The notes under the pieces were generated by a model that was given only the letters and a program-made list of their open reading frames with translations, was not told the origin of the DNA and did not search any database. This document shows positions 1 through 5,716 of a stretch of DNA of 10,129 nucleotides, piece after piece (position 1 is the first letter of the stretch; every line of letters begins with the position of its first letter). Made by a program: the position numbers and the translations under genes. The stretch comes from JBEHYA01 sp048498415 (GTDB lineage: Bacteria > Pseudomonadota > Alphaproteobacteria > UBA9219 > RGZA01). The stretch covers positions 1 to 10,129 of the forward strand of contig JBEHYA010000072.1 in the NCBI GenBank assembly GCA_048498415.1, in the 5' to 3' direction.

Positions 1-4
1 TTCC

Positions 5-136
5 ATGGCACCTTGCAAAAATTAAAGTGGAAGCAGCCAGAGGGGCGTGGGTTTATGCATCCCTCACGGCCTGCTCAAGCAGGTGGGCGCCATGTGCTAC
101 GGCCACGGCCGCAGTAGGGACAGCTCCCAAGGTGAA
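5..136 (-). ncRNA. ssrS: 6S RNA candidate (RNA polymerase-binding regulatory RNA)
   Basis: 6S RNA binds housekeeping-sigma RNA polymerase by imitating an open promoter and damps transcription in stationary phase. The minus strand here folds as a long broken rod. The outer stem pairs CACCTTG (134-128) with CAAGGTG (15-9). Inside it GGGAGC pairs with GCTTCC (one G-U), then TCCCT pairs with AGGGA, and the tip is a perfect CCTGC-TTGA-GCAGG hairpin. Purine- and pyrimidine-rich unpaired stretches between the stems form the central bubble. The locus lies directly downstream of zapA on the same strand, the known place of ssrS in many proteobacteria, where the 5-formyltetrahydrofolate cyclo-ligase gene often follows; that gene would be outside the window. 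Ends are estimated from the outer stem and may be off by several bases. The call rests on fold and synteny, not on a model search. Confidence 0.72.
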
Positions 137-162
137 AGATTATCGGCCCCGGGGATTGTCAA
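134..162 (-). promoter_or_regulatory. Possible promoter of the 6S RNA candidate
   Basis: A perfect TTGACA -35 box lies on the minus strand at 162-157. An AT-rich stretch GATAATCTTT follows at 144-135, just before the predicted 5' end. The best -10 match (TAATCT, 142-137) has only a 14-base spacer, and at the usual 16-17 base spacing the -10 is poor (ATCTTT or TCTTTC). The -35 is convincing and the -10 assignment is not. Confidence 0.4.
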
Positions 163-198
163 ACCACTCGACACCGCCCAGCCGCTTCCGCCCTTAAA

Positions 199-531
199 TT
201 AGGGCCTCTCAATACGTGCGGCAAGGGCGTTAATACGGCCCGTTAAATGATCAACGGCGTTAACGATAATATCTTCTTCTTCCAGTTGCCTGTTTGTCAG
301 GCTCTGCGCCGCGCGTTCGGTCTCGCCGCGCGCTTCCAGAACATCATCCGCCAGCATCAGGCCGGCCAGCAGCAGTAAACGGATTTCGCCAATCGCGCCC
401 TGACCCATGCCCGCCGCGATTTTCATTTTTTCTTCCAGCATGCCGGCCAGCTGGGTGAGGCGCTGTTCTTCACCCGGCGCACAACCCACCTGGTAACCAC
501 GGCCCATGAGATGAATATCAACGGTCTTCAT
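199..531 (-). CDS. zapA: Cell division protein ZapA
   Basis: ZapA binds and cross-links FtsZ protofilaments at the cytoplasmic face of the midcell ring. The 110-residue product has the family layout. An N-terminal head begins KTVDIHLMGRGYQVGC (residues 2-17), with the strand-turn-strand and GRGY..GC pattern typical of alphaproteobacterial ZapA, followed by PGEEQRL and a helix. A central hydrophobic helix, IRLLLLAGLMLADDVLEA (about 50-67), leads into a C-terminal helix that forms the dimer/tetramer coiled coil. Length matches the family. The ATG start at 531-529 sits two bases after the stop of the upstream coiled-coil gene, so the pair is probably one transcript with coupled translation. The 6S RNA candidate follows. 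Identification is by sequence pattern and context. Confidence 0.9.
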   Translation of the reverse strand: MKTVDIHLMGRGYQVGCAPGEEQRLTQLAGMLEEKMKIAAGMGQGAIGEIRLLLLAGLMLADDVLEARGETERAAQSLTNRQLEEEDIIVNAVDHLTGRINALAARIERP

Positions 532-533
532 TT

Positions 534-815
534 TTATTCTCCCACAATGCGCTGCAGGCGGCCGATGGCATCATCGAGGCGGCTGGCGACGGTGGCCGTA
601 ATATCGCGCTGGCGGGTCTCGCGCGTGCTGGCTTCCGTTTCACGCTCGCGCGCCTGACGCAGCGCGCGCTCAGCGGTTTCGGTCGCCGCTTTCACGCGCT
701 TGGCCGCTTTCGCCTCCACAACTTTTTCAAGTTCTTTGTGGCGGCGGTCCAACGCGTTCTCGGCCATATCAATGGCCTGATCTAAATTTTCCAGTGCTGC
801 TCTTAGCCGTTCCAC
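534..815 (-). CDS. Small coiled-coil protein upstream of zapA (DUF4164-like)
   Basis: The product is a short, charged, almost wholly helical protein of about 93 residues. Heptad-like spacing of Leu, Ile and Ala runs from ERLRAALENLDQAIDMAENAL through a Lys/Arg/Glu-rich middle to a final segment ending ASRLDDAIGRLQRIVGE. It has no signal peptide, membrane segment or catalytic motif. It resembles the small DUF4164-type coiled-coil proteins encoded before zapA in alphaproteobacteria, so a role near the division ring is a guess from context only. No ATG is available. I chose the GTG at 815-813; a TTG at 830-828 would add five residues (MWVSG) and is the earliest possible start because an in-frame stop lies just upstream. 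Neither has a clear Shine-Dalgarno sequence. Confidence 0.72.
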   Translation of the reverse strand: MERLRAALENLDQAIDMAENALDRRHKELEKVVEAKAAKRVKAATETAERALRQARERETEASTRETRQRDITATVASRLDDAIGRLQRIVGE

Positions 816-847
816 GCCCGAAACCCACAATTCGAATCACATAATGA

Positions 848-876
848 CTCTAAAGAAACGTTCCGGATTCGGTCAA
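848..876 (-). promoter_or_regulatory. Possible promoter of the coiled-coil gene-zapA operon
   Basis: On the minus strand TTGACC (876-871) is followed after 17 bases by TTAGAG (853-848), about 33 bases before the GTG start. The -35 is good and the -10 is weak. It lies in the 82-97 base gap behind bamE, where no clear terminator is seen, so read-through from bamE is also possible. Confidence 0.3.
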
Positions 877-912
877 TCGAAGAAGCGGGCGGGTTTCCGC
901 GTCGTTCACGCC

Positions 913-1374
913 TCAGTGATTCTTGTTATCCTTGGGTATGCTCGGCTTGCCAAGGTTGCCCAGCAACTGCTGCATAACGGAAATTTCCTTGCCGTAGGTC
1001 GGCGTCTTGGCGCTTACGGGGTCGATATCCTGCACATACTTGTCGGTGCCCTTGCTGATCTTCTCCACCTTGCCTTCCGGCGTGAACTTGATCGCGACAA
1101 CTTTCTGTTCGGTCAGCTCCGGGTCGAAGAACGCGGTCTGTTCGGTGCGGCGGCCGATGTAATACCAGATTTTATCATCAAAGGTCGCCATTTCGGTCGG
1201 TGTGCCCAGCACTTTGGCGACTTCTTCGCGGGTAGTCGCGCCTACTTTGATCTGGCTTAACGCTTCGTCATCAATCATATTACCGCGCTTGGCCACGGTC
1301 GGCGTGCATGACGAGACGGTAAGGCCCACCATGACGGCGGCGGTCGTTAAGGCAAGATATTGAAACAGGCTCAT
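913..1374 (-). CDS. bamE: Outer membrane assembly lipoprotein BamE (SmpA/OmlA family)
   Basis: BamE is a small lipoprotein of the BAM complex, anchored in the inner leaflet of the outer membrane, that helps insert beta-barrel proteins. From the ATG at 1374-1372 the product is 153 residues. The N-terminus MSLFQYLALTTAAVMVGL is a lipoprotein signal peptide with lipobox VSSC, so the lipidated Cys is residue 23. The mature part starts with a short linker and has the SmpA/OmlA pattern: ALSQIKVGATTREEVAKVLG, then GTPTEMATFDDKIWYYIG, then a strand region QKVVAIKFTPEGKVEKI. The C-terminal tail of about 40 residues is polar. An in-frame ATG at 1386-1384 adds only four residues; a start at 1437 would bury the signal peptide and is unlikely. 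The gene is divergent from the bc1 chaperone gene, with 17 bases between the chosen starts. Confidence 0.88.
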   Translation of the reverse strand: MSLFQYLALTTAAVMVGLTVSSCTPTVAKRGNMIDDEALSQIKVGATTREEVAKVLGTPTEMATFDDKIWYYIGRRTEQTAFFDPELTEQKVVAIKFTPEGKVEKISKGTDKYVQDIDPVSAKTPTYGKEISVMQQLLGNLGKPSIPKDNKNH

Positions 1375-1391
1375 ATCGACAGGCATAGCAG

Positions 1392-1928
1392 ATGCTGCAA
1401 TTTCTGAATAGGTTTTTTGCGAAGGGAAGCGACCCACACATTGTCGCCGCGCTTTATGGCGCCCTCATGACACAGGCGCGCGAACCCATGCTGTTTTCCC
1501 AGCTTGGCGTGCCCGATCAGTTTGAAAACCGTTTTGAACTCCTCACCCTCCATATGTTTCTGGTGCTCGAACGATTGAAACGGGAAGGGGCGGCGGGCCG
1601 CGCGCTATCCCAGGAACTCACCGAATTCATGGTCAGCGACCTCGACCGCAGCGCCCGCGAAGCCGGCGTGGGCGATGTCGGGGTGGTCAAGCGCATGAAG
1701 GCGTTTATGTCGGGGTTTTACGGGCGTTTGCTCGCCTACGAAAAAGCCTTTAGCGCCGCGGATGATAAAGAAGTGCTCCGCGCGCTCGACCGCAACCTGT
1801 ATGGCAACGTGAATACTGATATTCCCCGTTTAACCGCCATGCGTAGCTATTTAGATAAGCAGCGGGTGGCTTTAACAGACCAAAGCTTCGCCGATATAAG
1901 CAAAGGCCAGCTTCATTTCGCATACTAG
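1392..1928 (+). CDS. Ubiquinol-cytochrome c chaperone family protein (Cbp3/UQCC1-like)
   Basis: The 178-residue soluble protein belongs to the family of mitochondrial Cbp3/UQCC1, which helps cytochrome b mature into the bc1 complex. The family pattern is clear throughout: IVAALYGALMTQAREP (18-32) near the N-terminus, then FENRFELLTLHMFLVLERLK (44-63), then LSQELTEFMVSDLDRSAREAGVGDVGVVKRMK (about 72-103), and the helix AFMSGFYGRLLAYEKAF (104-120). There is no signal peptide, as expected for a cytoplasmic or membrane-peripheral factor. Alphaproteobacteria are the lineage expected to share this gene with mitochondria. Start and neighbour: the ATG lies 17 bases from the divergent bamE start, so its promoter must overlap bamE. 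The stop codon touches the hairpin repeat that follows. Confidence 0.9.
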   Translation: MLQFLNRFFAKGSDPHIVAALYGALMTQAREPMLFSQLGVPDQFENRFELLTLHMFLVLERLKREGAAGRALSQELTEFMVSDLDRSAREAGVGDVGVVKRMKAFMSGFYGRLLAYEKAFSAADDKEVLRALDRNLYGNVNTDIPRLTAMRSYLDKQRVALTDQSFADISKGQLHFAY

Positions 1929-2021
1929 TCATGCCTTTGAAGAGCCGGCATCCACGATAGGCCACAAGTCAAAAGCTTTGTTTAATGGCTTATTGTGGAT
2001 CCCGGCCTTCGCCGGGATGAC
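1928..2021. repeat. Hairpin repeat element A (imperfect inverted repeat, REP/MITE-like)
   Basis: The two arms, 1928-1958 and 1992-2021, are imperfect reverse complements. They share GTCAT, GAAG, GCCGG and ATCCAC blocks in the same order, with about six mismatches and one indel. The right arm itself is a tight hairpin, CCCGGCCTTCGCCGGG (2001-2016). The 33-base loop holds a further AAAGCTTT palindrome. The left arm starts on the last base of the chaperone gene's stop codon. The same core (GGCGAAGGCCGGG) recurs in element B at 8462-8542. No transposase is visible, so this is either a non-autonomous element or an extragenic palindrome, and it may also stabilise or end the upstream mRNA. Confidence 0.75.
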
Positions 2022-2069
2022 AGGTATTAGGTCTCGTTTTTCATCCCTTTCGTACTTATATTCTTTTCG

Positions 2070-2083
2070 CTATAGGTTTTAAA
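2070..2083 (+). promoter_or_regulatory. Possible -10 box close to the yceD start
   Basis: CTATAG (2070-2075) matches the alphaproteobacterial -10 pattern and lies nine bases before the yceD ATG at 2084. A transcript from it would have a leader of only a few bases. No good -35 is seen at the usual distance (CTTTCG at 2047-2052), and the only ribosome-binding-like sequence is TAGG inside the same box. Confidence 0.25.
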
Positions 2084-2614
2084 ATGAACGTTGAATTTTC
2101 ACGCCCGTTTCCCGTTGATAAGCTGCGCGCCACACCCACCTTCGAGAAGATCGAAGCGAATGAGGAGGAATGCGCGGCCCTGGCCGCGCGTCTTGAAATC
2201 GTTGCGATCAAAAGCCTTGAAGCCAAGCTGGAACTCAACCGCCTGCATTCCGGCGATATGGTGGAAGTAAAAGGAAGCTTCAACGCCGAAATCACGCAGG
2301 AATGCGTCGTCACCCTCGAGCCTTTTGAAGATAAGGTGTCGGAAGAAATCGTCGCCTACTTCGCCGCGCCCGAGACCATTCCAAGTTCAGAAGAATTAAA
2401 CGTCGAAGACGACCGCTCGCCCGAGCCTTACGGCCCCGACCGCACCATTGATCTGGGTGAACTGGTTGCCCAGCATCTTTCGCTGGCGCTCGACCCATAC
2501 CCCCGCAAGCCGGGCGTGGTATTCAAACTCCCGAAAACCATGCAGGAAGAGGTCGCCCAGACCCACCCGTTCTCGGTGCTGGTAAATCTTAAGGATAAGA
2601 AGAAGGACAAGTAA
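2084..2614 (+). CDS. yceD: YceD/DUF177 family protein
   Basis: DUF177 proteins are encoded next to rpmF in most bacteria and have been linked to 23S rRNA maturation and ribosome assembly, mainly in plants and by synteny; the biochemical role in this organism is unknown. The 176-residue product shows the family signature CVVTLEPF (74-81), after a strand-rich stretch GDMVEVKGSFNAEITQE. It then has the acidic region and the DLGELVAQHLSLALDPYPRKPG block (about 123-144) near the C-terminus, ending in a lysine-rich tail. No signal peptide or membrane segment is present. The stop codon overlaps the left arm of a long inverted repeat that leads to rpmF. The start is supported by the family-like opening, which is short and acts immediately. 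Confidence 0.85.
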   Translation: MNVEFSRPFPVDKLRATPTFEKIEANEEECAALAARLEIVAIKSLEAKLELNRLHSGDMVEVKGSFNAEITQECVVTLEPFEDKVSEEIVAYFAAPETIPSSEELNVEDDRSPEPYGPDRTIDLGELVAQHLSLALDPYPRKPGVVFKLPKTMQEEVAQTHPFSVLVNLKDKKKDK

Positions 2615-2689
2615 AACGGGCCTTTATAAGGGGGTAGGGGTGTTTTACCCGTTGCAGCTATTGCTGTCCTTGCAATCCCGGCCCGTTTT
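2613..2689 (+). promoter_or_regulatory. Structured intergenic RNA between yceD and rpmF
   Basis: AAAACGGGCC (2613-2622) is a perfect reverse complement of GGCCCGTTTT (2680-2689), a 10-base stem enclosing 57 bases. Inside, GGGTA (2632-2636) can pair with TACCC (2646-2650). GCAGC-TATT-GCTGT (2654-2667) forms a small hairpin that competes with TTGCA/TGCAA (2652-2656 with 2671-2675). The left outer arm can also pair with CCCGTT at 2648-2653. Several exclusive pairings make a control region plausible, either an attenuator or an r-protein-type leader. No U-run follows the final stem, so it is not a classic terminator. Confidence 0.4.
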
Positions 2690-2730
2690 CGCTATCAAAC
2701 GCCCACGAATTCGTTATCAGGATTATTGAA

Positions 2731-2925
2731 ATGGCCGTACCTAAGAAGAAAACCAGCTCCTCCGTTCGCAACATGCGCCGTTCGCATCACGCGCTGAAAT
2801 CCGTGAACGTCATGGAATGCGCCAACTGCGGCGAAACCAAGCGCCCGCACCACGTCTGCGGCCACTGCGGCTTCTACGATGGCCGTCAGGTATTCTCCGA
2901 AAAGAAGACTGAGAACGCTGCCTAA
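2731..2925 (+). CDS. rpmF: 50S ribosomal protein L32
   Basis: L32 is a small zinc-ribbon protein of the large ribosomal subunit. The 64-residue product begins MAVPKKKTSSSVRNMRRSHHAL, the standard basic N-terminal tail. A zinc ribbon follows with CxxC pairs at Cys30/Cys33 and Cys43/Cys46 (CANCGETKRPHHVCGHCG), so it is the zinc-binding form. Length is normal. An AGGA sequence about eight bases ahead of the ATG serves as ribosome-binding site, and a perfect palindrome ACGAATTCGT lies at 2705-2714 in the leader. It sits between yceD and plsX, the order seen widely in proteobacteria. Confidence 0.97.
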   Translation: MAVPKKKTSSSVRNMRRSHHALKSVNVMECANCGETKRPHHVCGHCGFYDGRQVFSEKKTENAA

Positions 2926-2967
2926 TTTGGCTGTTCTAAAAGAGTCGATTTTCACGCCCTTGTTTTC

Positions 2968-2985
2968 CTGCCCCATCATGGGCAG
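2968..2985 (+). promoter_or_regulatory. Hairpin just upstream of the plsX start
   Basis: CTGCCC (2968-2973) pairs perfectly with GGGCAG (2980-2985) around a six-base loop. The hairpin ends nine bases before the plsX ATG, and the sequence between (TGTGGCGGC) has no strong Shine-Dalgarno. It could limit ribosome access, but the stem is short and may be chance. Confidence 0.3.
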
Positions 2986-2994
2986 TGTGGCGGC

Positions 2995-4056
2995 ATGACT
3001 AAAAATATCATCCTCGCGCTTGATGCGATGGGCGGCGATCATGCGCCGGCAACCGTCATCGATGGCGCGGCGATCGCCCAGAAAAAAAATCCCAACATCA
3101 TCTTCCAGCTCTATGGCGATGAAGACCGGCTGCGCCCCCTGCTGGCCCATCACCCGGAACTCAAAAACGCCACCATCCATCACACCCCCAGCGCTATTCC
3201 CGGCGAAATGAGGCCGTCGGTGGCGCTCCGTCAGGGTAAACACTCCAGCATGCGCCTTGCCATCAACGCGGTGGCGGAAGGGAATGCGCACGGCATCGTA
3301 AGCGCCGGTAATACCGGCGCACTGATGGCCATGGCCCGTATGGTGCTGGGCTGCCTGCCCGGTATCGACCGGCCCGCGATCATTGCCGCGCTTCCTACCA
3401 TGCGCGGCCGCTGCGTGATGCTTGATTTAGGCGCCAACCTTGAATGCAGCCCCGATAACCTGGTGCAGTTCGCGATCATGGGCAGTTTATACGCGCGCGC
3501 CATCGGCATCGCCGAGCCCAACGTGGCGCTCCTCAATATCGGTATGGAAGAAATGAAAGGGCACGATGAAATTCGCGCCGCCGCCGGCATCCTGCGCGAA
3601 ACGCCGATCGCCGGTAAATTCATCGGCTACATCGAAGCCAACGATATCGGCACCGGCCGCGCCGATGTGATCGTGACCGATGGTTTCACCGGCAACATCG
3701 CGCTCAAAACGGCGGAAGGCACGGCCAAGCTGGTCGGAACCTTCCTCAAGCAGGCGCTTGGCATGTCGTGGATGGCGAAAGCGGGCGCACTGCTGGCGCA
3801 GAACGCCCTTAAATCCATGAAGCAGCGTATGGATCCGCGCCTTTATAACGGCGCGATGTTGCTGGGCCTGCAGGGCATTTGCGTGAAAAGCCACGGCAGC
3901 GCGGATGCGCGCGGTATTGCCAACGCCATCCATGTCGCCTCGCAGCTGGTTGAAAACGGTTTGAACGAGACCATCAAGGAAGATTTCGCGCGCCTTTACG
4001 GCATGCAAACCGGCCCGCTGATCGAACAAGCCACGCCGCAGGCAAACCAGCCATGA
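2995..4056 (+). CDS. plsX: Phosphate acyltransferase PlsX
   Basis: PlsX turns acyl-ACP and phosphate into acyl-phosphate, the acyl donor that PlsY uses to start phospholipid synthesis; it is a peripheral membrane enzyme. The 353-residue product matches the family length and opens with ILALDAMGGDHAP (6-18). It continues with PSVALRQGKHSSMRLAI (74-90), SAGNTGALMA (103-112), the LDLGANLEC motif (143-151), NIGMEEMKGHDEIR (181-194) and the VIVTDGFTGNIALKTAEG motif (225-242). At residue 184 a Met stands where NIGEEE-type sequences usually have an acidic residue, probably a harmless variant. The stop overlaps the fabH start as ATGA, so translation is coupled. Adjacent fabH joins initiation of fatty-acid and phospholipid synthesis. 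Confidence 0.96.
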   Translation: MTKNIILALDAMGGDHAPATVIDGAAIAQKKNPNIIFQLYGDEDRLRPLLAHHPELKNATIHHTPSAIPGEMRPSVALRQGKHSSMRLAINAVAEGNAHGIVSAGNTGALMAMARMVLGCLPGIDRPAIIAALPTMRGRCVMLDLGANLECSPDNLVQFAIMGSLYARAIGIAEPNVALLNIGMEEMKGHDEIRAAAGILRETPIAGKFIGYIEANDIGTGRADVIVTDGFTGNIALKTAEGTAKLVGTFLKQALGMSWMAKAGALLAQNALKSMKQRMDPRLYNGAMLLGLQGICVKSHGSADARGIANAIHVASQLVENGLNETIKEDFARLYGMQTGPLIEQATPQANQP

Positions 4057-4997
4057 TCCGCTCCGTTATCACCGGCATCGGCGCGGCGCTGCCGCAAAAA
4101 ATTGTCACCAACGCCGACCTTGCCGCGCGTATGGATACCAGCGATGAGTGGATCACCCAGCGCAGCGGTATTCGTCAGCGCCATATCGCGGAATCCGAGA
4201 CCACCGGCAGCCTCGCACTCGCCGCCGCCAAAGCCGCGCTTAGCAATGCCGGCGTCGCCGTTGCGGATGTGGATGCCATTATTCTGGCCACCACCACGCC
4301 CGATGAAACCTTTCCCGCCACTGCAACGCGCGTGCAAAACCAGTTGGGCATGACGCGCGGCTTTGCATTTGATGTGCAGGCGGTCTGCTCCGGCTTTATC
4401 TATGGCCTCACGGTTGCCGATAATTTCATCCGCTCAGGCATGGCCCGCACAATCGTGGTGATCGGCGCAGAAACCATGTCGAAAATCCTCGACTGGTCGG
4501 ATCGCTCCACCGCCGTGCTGTTCGGCGATGGCGCCGGCGCCGTTGTATTGCAGGCCAAAGAAGGCACGCGCGGCATCATCGCCGCCGAACTTTTCTCCGA
4601 TGGCAGCAAGCGCGACTTATTATATGCAACCGGCGGCGTCACCACGACCGAACCCGCCCACGTTAAAATGCAGGGCAAGGAAGTCTTCCGCCACGCGGTT
4701 GATCATATGGCGAGCGTTGTCAAAGATACGCTCGCGCATAACAATTTACAGACCAGCGATATCGACTGGCTGGTGCCGCATCAGGCCAATCTCCGCATCC
4801 TGCAGGCCACGGCTGAAAAGCTGGGCCTGGCGCAGGAAAAAGTGGTCGTCACGCTGGATAAGCACGGCAATACCTCGGCCGCATCCATCCCGCTGGCCCT
4901 CGCGCATGCCTATAAAAACTTTAAGCCCGGCCAGTTAATTGTATTGGAAGCCTTAGGCGGCGGCTTTACCTGGGGCGCGATTGTGCTGCGCTGGTAA
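4053..4997 (+). CDS. fabH: 3-oxoacyl-ACP synthase III (FabH)
   Basis: FabH condenses acetyl-CoA with malonyl-ACP, the first step of type II fatty-acid synthesis in the cytoplasm. The 314-residue product has the complete catalytic triad: Cys112 in DVQAVCSGFIYG, His243 in WLVPHQANLRI and Asn273 in KHGNTSAASIP. The N-terminal SDEWITQRSGIRQRHI (30-45), the VLFGDGAGAVVLQ loop (155-167) and the final EALGGGFTWGAIVLRW are also typical of the family. Length is close to the E. coli enzyme. The ATG overlaps the plsX stop (ATGA). No terminator is visible in the 56 bases that follow, so read-through into the next gene is possible. Confidence 0.97.
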   Translation: MIRSVITGIGAALPQKIVTNADLAARMDTSDEWITQRSGIRQRHIAESETTGSLALAAAKAALSNAGVAVADVDAIILATTTPDETFPATATRVQNQLGMTRGFAFDVQAVCSGFIYGLTVADNFIRSGMARTIVVIGAETMSKILDWSDRSTAVLFGDGAGAVVLQAKEGTRGIIAAELFSDGSKRDLLYATGGVTTTEPAHVKMQGKEVFRHAVDHMASVVKDTLAHNNLQTSDIDWLVPHQANLRILQATAEKLGLAQEKVVVTLDKHGNTSAASIPLALAHAYKNFKPGQLIVLEALGGGFTWGAIVLRW

Positions 4998-5053
4998 GCC
5001 TGAAATTAATTTAATTGTGGGGCAGGGGCAGGCGGTGCGCTAAATTGCACCTC

Positions 5054-5716
5054 ATGCACATTCTTGACCAAGCCATCGCTGACGCGAATGCCGTGCAAAA
5101 AGATTGCAACTGCTATGGTTTCAGCATGTTACCCACGGCGCAGGAACTTGCCGCGCACCATGCGCCGCGCCGCAACTTTTTTCTGCATCCCGGCTATTTG
5201 CGTTCGGATAACCAATGGTTTTGGGAACAGCGCTTCGATGTAAATACCGATGAAAGACTGGTTGCTGCGGCCATCTGCGATGGTTGTTTGCCGGTTGAAG
5301 TGCGCGGCCCGCACGATCTGTTTACTCTTAATCCAGATTATTATTACGCGTTGCTCGACCGCGATAATGGCGGCTTTCATTGGTATGTCATCTATGACGG
5401 CGAATGCGCGGATAAATATGGCGACGCCAAAGCCAAACGCCTGCCCCGGGAGAAGATTCTTCTATTGATTGCCGCCAGCAAGGCGCGGCCCGATAGAAAC
5501 CATAAATACTTATTCGCAGTGCCAAAGCGCCGTCCCAGCATGACCGAGCGTTTTCAACCCGTGGCTGATCTGGGCCTGAGCGATGATCAAATCATCCGCC
5601 TCGCGCGCGATATCGTGACGCACGGCCCGTTCATTCGTAATTTTGATTTTTTAGCAAGGCCTTGGCGCCGTGATGATAACGCCAGAATGCGTCTCGCTAA
5701 TCTCGCGCTGTCCTAA
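5054..5716 (+). CDS. Hypothetical protein, unrecognised family
   Basis: I do not recognise this 220-residue protein. The ATG at 5054 was chosen over a TTG at 5015, which would prefix an implausible MWGRGRRCAKLHL. No signal peptide or membrane helix is apparent. Visible features are a CxC (Cys18/Cys20), a CxxC (Cys75/Cys78) and a lone Cys118, together with many aromatic residues (NQWFWEQRF 53-61, PDYYYALL 94-101, GFHWYVIYDG 107-116) and a basic C-terminal third. The cysteines could bind metal or form disulfides, but nothing proves it. The leader has a GGTGC/GCACC inverted repeat (5033-5050) and no clear ribosome-binding site. Its stop abuts the MFS gene's stop. It sits where alphaproteobacteria often have ihfA directly after fabH, so it may be an insertion. 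Confidence 0.75.
   Translation: MHILDQAIADANAVQKDCNCYGFSMLPTAQELAAHHAPRRNFFLHPGYLRSDNQWFWEQRFDVNTDERLVAAAICDGCLPVEVRGPHDLFTLNPDYYYALLDRDNGGFHWYVIYDGECADKYGDAKAKRLPREKILLLIAASKARPDRNHKYLFAVPKRRPSMTERFQPVADLGLSDDQIIRLARDIVTHGPFIRNFDFLARPWRRDDNARMRLANLALS

Noticed and set aside
25..50. GGAAGCAGCC on the plus strand, like the tip of signal recognition particle RNA.
   Set aside because: The rest of the SRP tip (GGTCAGG...) and its hairpin are missing; the match lies inside the 6S-like fold on the other strand.
844..1260. 138-residue plus-strand reading frame over bamE.
   Set aside because: It runs antisense to a clear lipoprotein gene, with no family features or ribosome-binding site.
1375..1437. 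Longer N-terminus for bamE starting at 1437.
   Set aside because: It would place a polar 21-residue extension before a good signal peptide and overlap the divergent gene by 46 bases.
2695..3291. 198-residue minus-strand frame over rpmF and plsX.
   Set aside because: Shadow of two well-supported genes; it has no recognisable domain.
3487..4029. 180-residue minus-strand frame opposite plsX.
   Set aside because: Codon-bias shadow of plsX in GC-rich DNA.
5015..5053. TTG start 39 bases earlier for the unknown gene.
   Set aside because: The added residues are unnatural and overlap a GGTGC/GCACC inverted repeat; the ATG at 5054 is preferred.
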